Assembly: GCA_021405325.1 (NCBI GenBank) | Contig: QWII01000051.1 | Location: forward strand, 1-64,000 | Direction: 5' to 3' | Source: Caldilinea sp. CFX5 | Lineage (GTDB): Bacteria > Chloroflexota > Anaerolineae > Caldilineales > Caldilineaceae | DNA length: 64,000 bases | In this document: one piece after another, positions 26,925-35,453 of the stretch | Numbering within the stretch: the stretch's first letter is position 1 | How the letters are laid out: every line of letters begins with the position of its first letter | Made by a program: the position numbers and the translations under genes | Notes under the pieces: generated by a model | Databases searched by the model: none | Told to the model about the DNA's origin: nothing | Seen by the model: only the letters and a program-made list of their open reading frames with translations

Positions 26925-28106
26925 TTAGGATCTCGCCCCGGTAAATTGCAACAAACGCGCAAGTGCTTGACCGCAGTATCCTAAAGCTTGGTTGGCGGCA
27001 GGCTCATGCAGCCAGTAAATCTCTCTTTGGGCAAGCCGATTAACCAGGATATGCTTCATGATCGAGAGCGCATCCCACCATCTTGCCGGTTTTTGATAAC
27101 GCAGCCACTTATCGTTATCTGGTTCTCCGATATAAACCACGCAATCAATTTCACGATCAGACGGCGTGCGCCAAAAGCGTATCCCTCGTTTGACAAATTG
27201 CGCCAAAACCGAGCGATGGCGCAATAAAAGATCAACAGAAGGGTATACACTCGCCGTACGTTCAAATTTCTCTGTACACTCGTACCCATACCTGCATAGA
27301 CGATCGCCAAGTAGAGCCTCGGTGATTTGGTTTTGTTCCCTCGACAATTCCCTTTTCCATACCTGCAATCTTGATGGGTCAACCGGGCGATGAACAAGAC
27401 CCTTCCAAGTTTCTTGTTCTGTCACTACACTTACAGCAGATTTAGAAGTATCCAACATCTGATTTTCATAATCTTCACCTAAGAAAATACACAATTGCCG
27501 TAGTTCATATGCCGGTGCGGTTAAGAGGTTTTCATAAGAAAGGGTGTAACTGTTAGCATCTGTTTGGAAAAATTTCTGACTCTGTTCGTCATAGTTCCGC
27601 CAAAACAATACTGCCTCTAAATAATCCTGCGGCGCCCAAGGCGTCTTTATCAGCGATAGCGCAACATCCCGTGGATCACGGATGATGCGTACAACCGGTG
27701 ATTGGGGAAAGTAGTAACGGATGCTATCAAGGCAGAGGAGATGCTCGGGACTTTTTTCCACCCAACGGCCTTTATTCTCCTTGTGCATGAATTGTTCGGT
27801 CAGGGCTGCAAGAATTGCTGATATATGCGGTTCCCGTGCCTGCAAATAGGCGTGAATTTGTTTCCTGGACAAACCATAGTGTTCAGGTATTGCTTCTATC
27901 AATTCAATTGAGTATAGATAATCCACGGCATGACGCGGCCATTCTTCCAGAAGGGACGCTGGATTGCTCTTGACCAGGAAGTGAAAAAAGCGCGTTTCTG
28001 GGCCACAACTCAGACGACTGTGCGCCGCCAACATGGCGGCAAGCAAAGTTGTCCCGGAACGGGGCGCGCCAACAACAAAGATGGGTTGCTGATTGTCGGT
28101 CTTCAT
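26925..28106 (-). CDS. PAPS-dependent sulfotransferase family protein
   Basis: 393 aa. PIFVVGAPRSGTTLLAAMLA (residues 9-28) is the 5'-phosphosulfate loop, and VVRIIRDPRDVALSLIKTPW is the 3'-phosphate site. WVEKSPEHLLCLDSIRYYFP fits the bacterial Sulfotransfer_3 group. The tail of about 130 residues is less conserved. It would transfer sulfate from PAPS to a glycan hydroxyl in the cytoplasm before export. No PAPS-synthesis genes are in the window. The ribosome site is weak. With the pyruvyltransferase it predicts an anionic polysaccharide. Confidence 0.85.
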   Translation of the reverse strand: MKTDNQQPIFVVGAPRSGTTLLAAMLAAHSRLSCGPETRFFHFLVKSNPASLLEEWPRHAVDYLYSIELIEAIPEHYGLSRKQIHAYLQAREPHISAILAALTEQFMHKENKGRWVEKSPEHLLCLDSIRYYFPQSPVVRIIRDPRDVALSLIKTPWAPQDYLEAVLFWRNYDEQSQKFFQTDANSYTLSYENLLTAPAYELRQLCIFLGEDYENQMLDTSKSAVSVVTEQETWKGLVHRPVDPSRLQVWKRELSREQNQITEALLGDRLCRYGYECTEKFERTASVYPSVDLLLRHRSVLAQFVKRGIRFWRTPSDREIDCVVYIGEPDNDKWLRYQKPARWWDALSIMKHILVNRLAQREIYWLHEPAANQALGYCGQALARLLQFTGARS

Positions 28107-28126
28107 GTATGCGTTAGGGCAACAAC

Positions 28127-29173
28127 CTACGAAGGCGTGCTAAGAATTTGCCTGTATACGTTGTTCATCTGTTTGGCGACAACGTGCCAGTCCAACGTTA
28201 ATGCGCGCACACGCGCTGCAATGGACATGGACTGACGTTTTTTGGGCGTATTAATCAAATGCAGAATTGCCGTGATCATTGCAGCCGAGTTAAAGGCTGG
28301 AACAAAACAAGCACAATCTTCCGTCACGTAATCTCTGGCTGCTCCTATATCAGTAATGACCATTGGTAGTCCACAGGCCATCGCTTCCAAAATTGCATTA
28401 TTGGCGGTGGTATCTTGTAATGGTTGAATCAGCAGTGAAGCCTTCTGATACAATTTCAGCAATTCGGCTTCAGTAATGTCGCTATAGATGGTAAGATTAC
28501 CGACAACGCCTTTGAACTCACCGAAATCATCGGGATGAGCCACGACGACAAAGCGGAGATGTGGTGCAACAATGTAGGTATCCTCGATCACTGTGCGTAA
28601 CGTGGCGAAATCACGTAAGTGTGAGCCGACAAACAAACAGAGATGCTCTTCCCGTTGGGTAAAATCCGGCGGCGGGATGAAGAACGCTGTGTCAATCGGG
28701 TGGGGAACAAAGAAAATACGCTCGCGCGGTAAAAAATCGGTAAAGAGGGGAATTTGATTGCTTCCGACAACAATCACTGCTGCCAGTTGTTTCAGCGCCT
28801 TTGTGGTACGGATCATCTCGCCAAATGCGTGCGGGGGTTTGTGAAAGGTCACCACCACACGATGACCACGCCAGCCATTCAGCGCTCCTAAAAATTTATA
28901 ACAGGTCTCACCCTCTAAAATATGGTAGATGTTGTTACGGTGCGTCGCCATGTGACATGCTGCAAATAATTCCAAAGCGACCCCCGTTCGATCATAGCCA
29001 GTTGTGTTATAGGTCATTAGCCAAAAAATCCGGTTGGGCAGGAGCAAGGAAGGGATAGGCTTTCTGGCGAAAGATTGACCGAGGTAGCGCTCCCATTGAT
29101 CATAGCCGGAATGCTTCGCATGATGGGGCCAGCGCCGATTTAACATGAATACTCTATTTTTTAGTGAGTCCAT
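28127..29173 (-). CDS. Glycosyltransferase family 4 (paralogue of 21526-22566)
   Basis: 348 aa. It reads FMLNRRWPHHAKHSGYDQWERYLG at the N-terminus, HILEGETCYKFLGAL, HRVVVTFHKPPHAFGE, LCLFVGSHLRDFATLRTVIE and DTTANNAILEAMACGLPMVITD, then GAARDYVTEDCA. Motif order and wording match the product of 21526-22566, showing duplication and divergence inside the locus. GT4 donor-domain residues are intact. It follows the small methyltransferase gene and is 20 bp before the sulfotransferase gene, so it may transfer a sugar that is then sulfated. Confidence 0.84.
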   Translation of the reverse strand: MDSLKNRVFMLNRRWPHHAKHSGYDQWERYLGQSFARKPIPSLLLPNRIFWLMTYNTTGYDRTGVALELFAACHMATHRNNIYHILEGETCYKFLGALNGWRGHRVVVTFHKPPHAFGEMIRTTKALKQLAAVIVVGSNQIPLFTDFLPRERIFFVPHPIDTAFFIPPPDFTQREEHLCLFVGSHLRDFATLRTVIEDTYIVAPHLRFVVVAHPDDFGEFKGVVGNLTIYSDITEAELLKLYQKASLLIQPLQDTTANNAILEAMACGLPMVITDIGAARDYVTEDCACFVPAFNSAAMITAILHLINTPKKRQSMSIAARVRALTLDWHVVAKQMNNVYRQILSTPS

Positions 29174-29240
29174 TGGCTATTGCCTTTCACCATCCTATCT
29201 ATCCCATCCCAGGTAATCACAGGGTGCAATCGAATGAATA

Positions 29241-29939
29241 TTATCGGGCAATTTTCCGCAGTGCATAGCTTAGATGGCGATGGCTTTCGTGAGTTAAATA
29301 AATCATTTCCCAGCCCTGATTCTTGCAAAATTCGTTTACGGCTTCGATTACCCCATAGCGCGTTCTGTAGCGCCAGGAGCCAGTCACATAGTTATTGCCG
29401 GTAATGAGGCCATCTTGCCTAATTTTGTTATGAACTATTGCAAGGGTCTGTACAGTCTGCGCGTAAGTGGGTTCCAGATCAAGATAGACCCAGTCAAAAT
29501 AATCGGCTGTGACCCTTTCCAAAGCGGCTGGCAAAGATTCTGGGAGAATCACCACCTGACCTAATTTTATATCGCTACGAAATTTGCTTTCGAGAAGGGT
29601 AAGTTGTCTCTCCTGGCATGGCTCACACAGCTTCGGATCCAGTAGATACAGTTGTTTTGGTCTTGTGATCGACAAGATCTTGCTGGGAAAATCATCATGT
29701 TGGGTGGCCCCAATCTGCGCCACAACTGCATCTTTAGGCATAGCATGAAGAAATGCATGTCTATCAATCAAAACCCGTAAATTTGCAATATAGATGCTGC
29801 TTAGCTCAGGGTGGGGCAGCGTTTCTTCGGCGCGTTGCGATTGGATTATTTCTTCTTCCTTCACCTGGCGGAGATAGAACTGGTATAATTTCTCCTGAAT
29901 GTACCCAGGCACCAGGGTGGTATATAACTTGCGTTTCAT
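29241..29939 (-). CDS. Class I SAM methyltransferase-like protein
   Basis: 232 aa. The core reads AVVAQIGATQHDDFPSKIL in place of motif I (E/DxGxxxG), then LYLLDPKLCEPC, YFDWVYLDLEPTYAQTVQTL and IRQDGLITGNNYVTGSWRYR, ending RHLSYALRKIAR. The layout (strand, glycine loop, D-rich fourth strand, LI.GNNY loop) is that of Methyltransf_24-like enzymes found next to glycosyltransferases. The glycine loop is weaker than usual. AAGGA precedes the ATG. It probably methylates a sugar or a sugar phosphate; the substrate is unknown. Confidence 0.7.
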   Translation of the reverse strand: MKRKLYTTLVPGYIQEKLYQFYLRQVKEEEIIQSQRAEETLPHPELSSIYIANLRVLIDRHAFLHAMPKDAVVAQIGATQHDDFPSKILSITRPKQLYLLDPKLCEPCQERQLTLLESKFRSDIKLGQVVILPESLPAALERVTADYFDWVYLDLEPTYAQTVQTLAIVHNKIRQDGLITGNNYVTGSWRYRTRYGVIEAVNEFCKNQGWEMIYLTHESHRHLSYALRKIAR

Positions 29940-30006
29940 TGCTTGTCCTTGGTAATCAATAATTGATAAACAGCCGTGTGCTGTCAGGAAGATGGCAATA
30001 AAGCTT

Positions 30007-30097
30007 GGCTCATGTACAGAAAGTGTGAGGTCTCAACCAGCCACACCTGTCAGGGTTCGCAAACCTGACAGGTATTCACGCTTTCCGTACATGAGCC
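30007..30097. mobile_element. 91-bp MITE-like element, copy 2, with 8-bp target duplication
   Basis: It lies inverted relative to copy 1: GGCTCATGTACAGAAAGTGTG at the left and GCTTTCCGTACATGAGCC at the right, with the same internal CCTGTCAGG...CCTGACAGG hairpin. TAAAGCTT directly flanks both ends (29999-30006 and 30098-30105). The right-hand duplication abuts the stop codon of the polysaccharide deacetylase gene. Confidence 0.85.
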
Positions 30098-30105
30098 TAA
30101 AGCTT

Positions 30106-31080
30106 TTAGGCTTGAAACCAACTTTCCAGGTGCTGTTGAAACGTTGCTATATCCCAGTCATTAACGTTATAGCGCCGAAGGAGAAAGCAATCATCATTAT
30201 TTTGTACAGCGCCGCGGCGGGTTGTACAGGCGGCGCAAAAACCGGCGTCGCGTACGATCTGCGCGGTCTCATCGGTAAAAGCGCCATTCGGATAAGCAAA
30301 GGCGTGTATCGGTCGCTGGAGTAGCGCAGCTAATTGATGGCTGCTCCGGCAGATTTCATCCCTTTGCTCCATCAATGACAGTGTGGGCAGAAGTGGGTGA
30401 GTGACCGTATGCGCCCCGATATCGATATATGGACTCTGCGCCAGCGTTTGCAATTCTGCTGCTGTCATGGTGCGATAGGCCGGCCGTACATCCCTTGGCA
30501 AACCAGACCAACGTGCTAGTTCGTTGAGCAGCGCTTCCTTTGTCTGCGCCGGCAATGGGGCAATCAGCGTATCAAGTTCCAAGCGTGTCTGTTGCCGTTG
30601 CTGCTCCGTGTCCGTGGCCCAGTGATAAATCCGCCCCTGCACCGTTAGGGTTAATGATGGCGGTTTGTTATGAGCCGACTGAATTAGACGGGCCAGGTCA
30701 TCCCACCAAAATTCGCGTTGATTATCAACAAAGCCGGTTGTAACAAAAACGCTGGCCGGCACTTGGTTGGCTTCCAGCAAGGGTAACGCCTGCGTCAGAT
30801 TGTCACGGTAGCCGTCATCAAAAGTCACGACCACGGAGCGGTCAGGAACTGACTGTTTTTGAATGGCCTCGACCAATTCCAATAGACGAAGCGGGCGGCA
30901 TCGCTGCCGAATGTAGGCTAGATGGCCGGCAAAGTTATCCGGTGAAACTGCTAACCAGTTCGGGCGCAGGCTCTCGTCGGCAATCCGGTGATATATCAAA
31001 ATAAGCGCCTTTGGCTCACAAAACCATCGTGAACGTTTGATGGCGCTTTTGAGTCGGCGCACAGCATGCAAACAACGCAT
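30106..31080 (-). CDS. Polysaccharide deacetylase (NodB domain, CE4)
   Basis: 324 aa. CE4 enzymes remove N-acetyl groups from polysaccharide amino sugars using a metal held by Asp-His-His. The NodB motifs are clear: ALILIYHRIADE, VVVTFDDGYRDN (catalytic base and metal Asp), GAHTVTHPLLP (HxxxH metal pair), FAYPNGAFTDETAQIV and DAGFCAACTT. There is no obvious signal peptide, so it may act on the lipid-linked glycan in the cytoplasm or at the membrane. Such a deacetylase is a regular member of exosortase-A EPS loci. GGAGG lies 12 nt before the ATG, beside the end of a 44-aa ORF. Confidence 0.88.
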   Translation of the reverse strand: MRCLHAVRRLKSAIKRSRWFCEPKALILIYHRIADESLRPNWLAVSPDNFAGHLAYIRQRCRPLRLLELVEAIQKQSVPDRSVVVTFDDGYRDNLTQALPLLEANQVPASVFVTTGFVDNQREFWWDDLARLIQSAHNKPPSLTLTVQGRIYHWATDTEQQRQQTRLELDTLIAPLPAQTKEALLNELARWSGLPRDVRPAYRTMTAAELQTLAQSPYIDIGAHTVTHPLLPTLSLMEQRDEICRSSHQLAALLQRPIHAFAYPNGAFTDETAQIVRDAGFCAACTTRRGAVQNNDDCFLLRRYNVNDWDIATFQQHLESWFQA

Positions 31081-31083
31081 GGG

Positions 31084-31218
31084 TTATGTTGCCTCCAAAA
31101 TCGGCATACCGTAGTGGTCTTCAAAGCGCACCAGCACATCAAGCAGTTGCGCCTGTAGTTCATCATGGTTAATCGCATAGATCCGATCAAAAGTCTCGAT
31201 CAAGGCGTCAGTCAGCAT
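31084..31218 (-). CDS. 44-aa hypothetical protein
   Basis: An open frame of 44 codons fits the gap between the GNAT and deacetylase genes: MLTDALIETFDRIYAINHDE, then a helix-like LQAQLLDVLVRF and EDHYGMPILEAT. Composition is protein-like (acidic, amphipathic helices). The frame ends with TAA 3 bp before the deacetylase ATG, and AGGTAGGG lies upstream, so spacing fits an operon gene. No family is recognised. It could be a small partner of the carrier-protein cassette. Moderate doubt remains because of its size. Confidence 0.5.
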   Translation of the reverse strand: MLTDALIETFDRIYAINHDELQAQLLDVLVRFEDHYGMPILEAT

Positions 31219-31236
31219 CTTATTCCCTACCTGCAC

Positions 31237-32466
31237 TTAACAGCCATCGGTATCGGCGAGCGCTATCTCCCAGTTCCGCACATCCAGTAAATGGCGCTCC
31301 GCCCAGCGCCACTCATCTGCGCTTTGCACCGGTTGTAACGCTTTCAGCAGAATGGTCGGGAGTTTGGCATCACGCCGTACGCTACCGCTCTTGTCAGTGA
31401 AACGAAAACCGCTCTGCTGTAATAATTGTTTTGTCTCCGCCGACAGCGTCGCTGACCAGAGATAAAGTTCGGCAAAGCCACACCGCAGCGCCACACGGAG
31501 CAACTCACTGCGCACCTGATTGTTCGTTGCGACCCAATCCACCATGTTGACACGCGCATAGCCGTTAGCCTGTAAAGGCGCTTGCAACACTAGATACCCT
31601 TCCAACTGCGGTTCGCCCCAGTATAAGAAGCGGTAGTGGGCCGTAGGGTTTTGATAGCGCCAGGCAAAGAACGCCGCATCACGCACATGGCGGATTCGCT
31701 GATCAGTTGCGGTGCGCTGCACCAGATCCGCCATTGCTGCCGGTTGCGGCGTCTCGCACCAAGTGATCGGCGACCGCCGCCCAACCATACGCTGGGGGTG
31801 GGCATCAACCTCAGCAAAGACAGCGCGTCCCGCCGGCGCTTTGGTCGCCCCGTCTACAGTGCTTTGCACCAGGTCACGCACCCGGCGATAGGCCGGGACG
31901 ACGCCGGGAATTTCGCGCACCAGCGCCCGCAGTCGATCAGGCATTGTGACGTGGCCGTTTTGCCGTTGTACCGCTGTGTCCGGCGGGTTTGCCTGCCAGA
32001 GGGCCGTCTGTAGAAAGTCAACATTGCGCCAACCACTCATCAACTGGATCAGCATTGTCTCCGGTGTTGAACTCAAGTCGAAGACATAAGGGTATCCCCG
32101 TGCCGTCAAATCCGCCAGTGTGAAGGCCATTAACTGACTGAGGATTCCTTGACTGCGATACGCCGGCAGAATCACCAAATCTCCAAGACATGGCACAGTT
32201 AGCTGGGAACCGGTGCTGCCCATAGCCCATTGAATGCCGTAAGCACCCATCACCCCCACCAATTGTGTCTGATCAAAGGCGAGATAGAGGAGCGGGTCAG
32301 CGAAGTAGGGGTTCCGGTCGTACTTCCACGCCCAATACGCCAGATTCAGGTCGATCTCCTGGCTCCACAAAAAGCGCTGTAATTCGACAATCTGGGTTTT
32401 GTGTTCAGGGCGATAGTTGACGAATTGGTATTGAACTTGTGTCATTGGTGTTTGGCTTATCTTCAC
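31237..32466 (-). CDS. GNAT-family acyl/aminoacyltransferase-like protein
   Basis: 409 aa. The N-terminal half is a GNAT domain: YQFVNYRPEHKTQIVELQRF, LLYLAFDQTQLVGVMGAYGI, and CLGDLVILPAYRSQGILSQL, where the R/QxxGxL loop binds CoA or pantetheine. A second, degenerate GNAT-like half follows (HVRDAAFFAWRYQNPTAHYRFLY). The start is a GTG with GGGGT upstream; an ATG at 32445 is an alternative. It stands immediately after the ACP-ligase-decarboxylase trio, so it may transfer the carrier-bound group to a sugar amine, by inference. The acyl donor is unknown. Confidence 0.75.
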   Translation of the reverse strand: MKISQTPMTQVQYQFVNYRPEHKTQIVELQRFLWSQEIDLNLAYWAWKYDRNPYFADPLLYLAFDQTQLVGVMGAYGIQWAMGSTGSQLTVPCLGDLVILPAYRSQGILSQLMAFTLADLTARGYPYVFDLSSTPETMLIQLMSGWRNVDFLQTALWQANPPDTAVQRQNGHVTMPDRLRALVREIPGVVPAYRRVRDLVQSTVDGATKAPAGRAVFAEVDAHPQRMVGRRSPITWCETPQPAAMADLVQRTATDQRIRHVRDAAFFAWRYQNPTAHYRFLYWGEPQLEGYLVLQAPLQANGYARVNMVDWVATNNQVRSELLRVALRCGFAELYLWSATLSAETKQLLQQSGFRFTDKSGSVRRDAKLPTILLKALQPVQSADEWRWAERHLLDVRNWEIALADTDGC

Positions 32467-32534
32467 AATTTACCCCGGCAACTAATCGATAAACCCAATA
32501 AACTTCGCATCAACGGCTGGCCTCGCAGACGCCG

Positions 32535-33848
32535 TCAGGCAACCTGGAGATCGTGTAAATAATCCTCATAGCGCCCCCGCCGCCGGATCAGCGTAGCGCA
32601 CCCATCCGCCACCAACACTTCCGGCGGGGTGAGATGACTCAGAAAGCCGAGCGGGCTGGCCGCCCGTGCATAGGCGCCGGATTGAAAAACACCAATGAGA
32701 TCGCCCACGGCAGTTTCCGGTAATGTCACCCCGCGGCCGATCACATCCAACGGCGTACAGAGCGGGCCGGCAATATCCACTGTCTCTACCGCTGGGACGG
32801 TCAGTCTGTTCAACACGGCCAACGGAAAGTTACGCTTGATCACCTGCCCCAAATTCCCCGAAGCGGCCAGGTGATGGCTCATCCCGCCATCGACAATCAG
32901 AAACTTTTTGCCACGGGAGATTTTGATGTCGGTGATGCGCACCACATAAATCCCGGCGTCACCCACCAGGTAGCGCCCCGGTTCGACCATGAAGCGGGTT
33001 TCCGCCAACCAGGGATCGGCAGTTACCTCATCCATTAGCATTTGTAGACCGCAACGAAAAGCCGCCATATCCAATTCCTGCTCACCGGAAAAGTAGGGGA
33101 TGCCCAAGCCGCCGCCAAAATCGACCAGTGGCGTCGGTTGTTGGCGGAAGAGCGCCACCCGCCGTGCAATTTCCAGCCCCTTGCGATACTGGTTGAGCAG
33201 AGTCGTATGGTCGAGGATCTGCGTGCCGACATAGAGGTGGAGACCACCGAAGTCGAGCGCCGGGTAGGTTGCTAAAGCGGCCAGCGCCTCATCAAGACAT
33301 TCTTCATCAAGGCCGAAAGGCGCTGCCTTGCCCCCCATCCGTTGGGCGCCGCCTTGCACCTCGCCGGTCGGGTTGATGCGCAGACCAACCCGGCCCCGCA
33401 CGCCGTACTGTTGGCAAAGCTGTTGGATCCGTTCTAACTCTAACAGTGATTCAACATGGATTTCACCGATGCCGCGGGTCAACGCAAGTTCTAACTCCGC
33501 CGTGGTTTTGCCGGGGCCGGCAAAGAGGATTTTATCCGGCGGGCAACCAGCGTGGAGGGCTTGAAATAGCTCACCCCCGGAAGCCACCTCCAGCCCACAA
33601 CCTTTGCCCAGAAAATAGCGCAAGAGCGCTGGATTTGGATTGGCTTTCATCGAGTAACTGACCGCAAATTGGGGTGGCAAGGCGCCCCGCAGAAGCGCCC
33701 ACTTGCGTGCCAGAATGTTCTGGTCGTACAGATAGAGTGGCGTCCCGTGTGCCGCCACAACGGCGCTGATGGGCAAGTCGCTAATATGCAATTCTGCGGT
33801 TGAGCAGGGAAAATCCCGTTCAACCAGCGTAGCGATGAGTTGATCCAT
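32535..33848 (-). CDS. PLP-dependent decarboxylase, exosortase-A-associated type
   Basis: 437 aa, fold type III PLP enzyme of the diaminopimelate/ornithine decarboxylase family. TPLYLYDQNILARKWALLRG opens the barrel; AVSYSMKANPNPALLRYF carries the Schiff-base lysine; LVDFGGGLGIPYF binds the PLP phosphate; EPGRYLVGDAGIYVVRI and GPLCTPLDVIGRGVTLPE (Cys of the second active-site half) follow. With the adjacent AMP ligase and ACP it matches the 'pyridoxal-dependent decarboxylase, exosortase A system-associated' group rather than housekeeping LysA. An ATG at 33848 is taken; a TTG at 33866 overlapping the ligase stop is possible. Confidence 0.85.
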   Translation of the reverse strand: MDQLIATLVERDFPCSTAELHISDLPISAVVAAHGTPLYLYDQNILARKWALLRGALPPQFAVSYSMKANPNPALLRYFLGKGCGLEVASGGELFQALHAGCPPDKILFAGPGKTTAELELALTRGIGEIHVESLLELERIQQLCQQYGVRGRVGLRINPTGEVQGGAQRMGGKAAPFGLDEECLDEALAALATYPALDFGGLHLYVGTQILDHTTLLNQYRKGLEIARRVALFRQQPTPLVDFGGGLGIPYFSGEQELDMAAFRCGLQMLMDEVTADPWLAETRFMVEPGRYLVGDAGIYVVRITDIKISRGKKFLIVDGGMSHHLAASGNLGQVIKRNFPLAVLNRLTVPAVETVDIAGPLCTPLDVIGRGVTLPETAVGDLIGVFQSGAYARAASPLGFLSHLTPPEVLVADGCATLIRRRGRYEDYLHDLQVA

Positions 33849-33862
33849 AACCCTGTCGGTAC

Positions 33863-35434
33863 TCAAAAACCTGCTAACTTGCGCAGGGTCGGATAATCGA
33901 CCTTGCCATTACTCGTGATGGGCAATTTGTCCAAGACTTCGACTGTTTTCGGCAGCATGTAGGGGGGCATTCGTTCGGCGCAAAAGGCAAGTAAACCATC
34001 CGGATCAACTGATTCGCCATCGCGTGGCGCCACATACGCCTTGATCCGCTGCCCTAGCACCTCATCCGGCACGCCGATGACGGCAGCGTGGCGAAGTTGG
34101 CCGCTTTGAAAGAGGACTTCCTCAATCTCGGTGGGGCTGATGCGGTAGCCGGCCGATTTGATCATGGCATCACGGCGCCCGACAAAGTAGAAAAAGCCCT
34201 CCTCATCCCGTTTGACCAGATCACCGGAGTAGCAAACCCGTTCAGCGCGACCGCATGCCGGCGACAGAAAGGGATTGGGCCGAAAGACCCGCGCCGTCAA
34301 TTCGGGCTGCCCCCAATACCCCGGCGACAGGATCGGGCCGCGATGCACCAACTCGCCAACTTCGCCTGGTTGGCACAACTGCCCCTGCTCATCCAACACC
34401 CAAAGTTCGACATTGGGTAATGCTTTACCCATCGAGGTAGGGTGTGTAGCCACGGCGTCAGGCGGCAGAATGGTCGAGAGGAACGCCTCGGTCTGTCCAT
34501 AACGGATAAAGATCGCAGTCGTCGGCAGGAGGGTGCGTAGGCGCGCCAGCACCGGTTGCGGCAACGTCCCCCCGGCGCAGGAAATATAACGCAGGTGGGG
34601 CAAGTGCTGCTTGTGAAGCGTCGAAGTGGGTTGGGTGAGTAGACTCCAGAGCGTCGGCACACCCACCAGCCCAGTGATCGCTTCGTTCCGCAGCGCCTGG
34701 ACGACTTCACGGGCAAAGACAAAGTTCAACAACACCAGTGTACTGCCCTGGCGCAACGCCGTGGTTAGCTGATTGAACCCGGCATCATAGTTGAAAGCCA
34801 GCGCCGCCAAAATACGATCCTCCGCCGTGATCGCAAGCTGTGTCGCCACCAATGCCGCCGCATTGCACACATTGGCGTGGGTGAGCATGACCCCTTTGGG
34901 CTTGCCGGTCGAACCGGAGGTGTAGAGAATGAGCGCCAGATCCTGGTCGATAGTGCGGTCACACCACGGTTCGGGGGGTGAGCACGCGCCCAATTGCTGC
35001 AACGTGTAGGTTTTCAGCGGTAGTGTGGGTAACTCTTCACTGCCGGCCAACACCACAAAGGCCAAGGAAGGCACTGCTTCGATGCTTGTCGACACCCGGG
35101 CGAATTTACCTTCGTCAGTAATGAGCGCCCTGATGCCACAATCATGAGCAATATGGCTCACCTGCTGCGGGAAAAGCCCTTCGCCCATCGGTACACAAAT
35201 GGCGCCGGCTTGAAGCACGCCAAAGATCGCGACCACCTGCGCAATCGACTGGCCGAGAAAAATGGCGACTCGATCTCCCCGTTGCACCCCGGCGCGCGCA
35301 AGCCCATGCGCCAAGGCCGTGGCCTGACCAACTAATTCGGCGTAGGTGAGCCGTTGCGCCCCGTGGACGAGCGCAGCTTTCGCCGGAAAACGCTCGGCGC
35401 TGGTTTGGAGCAGATGATGTACCAGGAAATCCAT
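33863..35434 (-). CDS. AMP-forming acyl/amino-acid ligase, exosortase-A-associated type
   Basis: 523 aa from MDFLVHHLLQTSAERFPAKA (ATG at 35434, GGAAG upstream; an unconvincing 23-codon extension exists). ANL-superfamily motifs: ILYTSGSTGKPKGVMLTHAN (A3), FIRYGQTEAFLSTIL (A5), YCYSGD-type A7 text (RVCYSGDLVKRDEEGFFYFVGRRDAMI), and the C-terminal SNGKVDYPTLRKL with the catalytic Lys. It adenylates a carboxylic or amino acid and would load it on the adjacent carrier protein. The trio ACP-ligase-decarboxylase is conserved in exosortase-A EPS loci, but its product is not established. Confidence 0.87.
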   Translation of the reverse strand: MDFLVHHLLQTSAERFPAKAALVHGAQRLTYAELVGQATALAHGLARAGVQRGDRVAIFLGQSIAQVVAIFGVLQAGAICVPMGEGLFPQQVSHIAHDCGIRALITDEGKFARVSTSIEAVPSLAFVVLAGSEELPTLPLKTYTLQQLGACSPPEPWCDRTIDQDLALILYTSGSTGKPKGVMLTHANVCNAAALVATQLAITAEDRILAALAFNYDAGFNQLTTALRQGSTLVLLNFVFAREVVQALRNEAITGLVGVPTLWSLLTQPTSTLHKQHLPHLRYISCAGGTLPQPVLARLRTLLPTTAIFIRYGQTEAFLSTILPPDAVATHPTSMGKALPNVELWVLDEQGQLCQPGEVGELVHRGPILSPGYWGQPELTARVFRPNPFLSPACGRAERVCYSGDLVKRDEEGFFYFVGRRDAMIKSAGYRISPTEIEEVLFQSGQLRHAAVIGVPDEVLGQRIKAYVAPRDGESVDPDGLLAFCAERMPPYMLPKTVEVLDKLPITSNGKVDYPTLRKLAGF

Positions 35435-35453
35435 ACAAGTCTTCCAGGGTCTT

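Noticed and set aside
32535..33848. Housekeeping LysA (diaminopimelate decarboxylase)
   Set aside because: Tight linkage to an AMP ligase and ACP matches the exosortase-A-associated paralogue; no lysine or DAP genes nearby.
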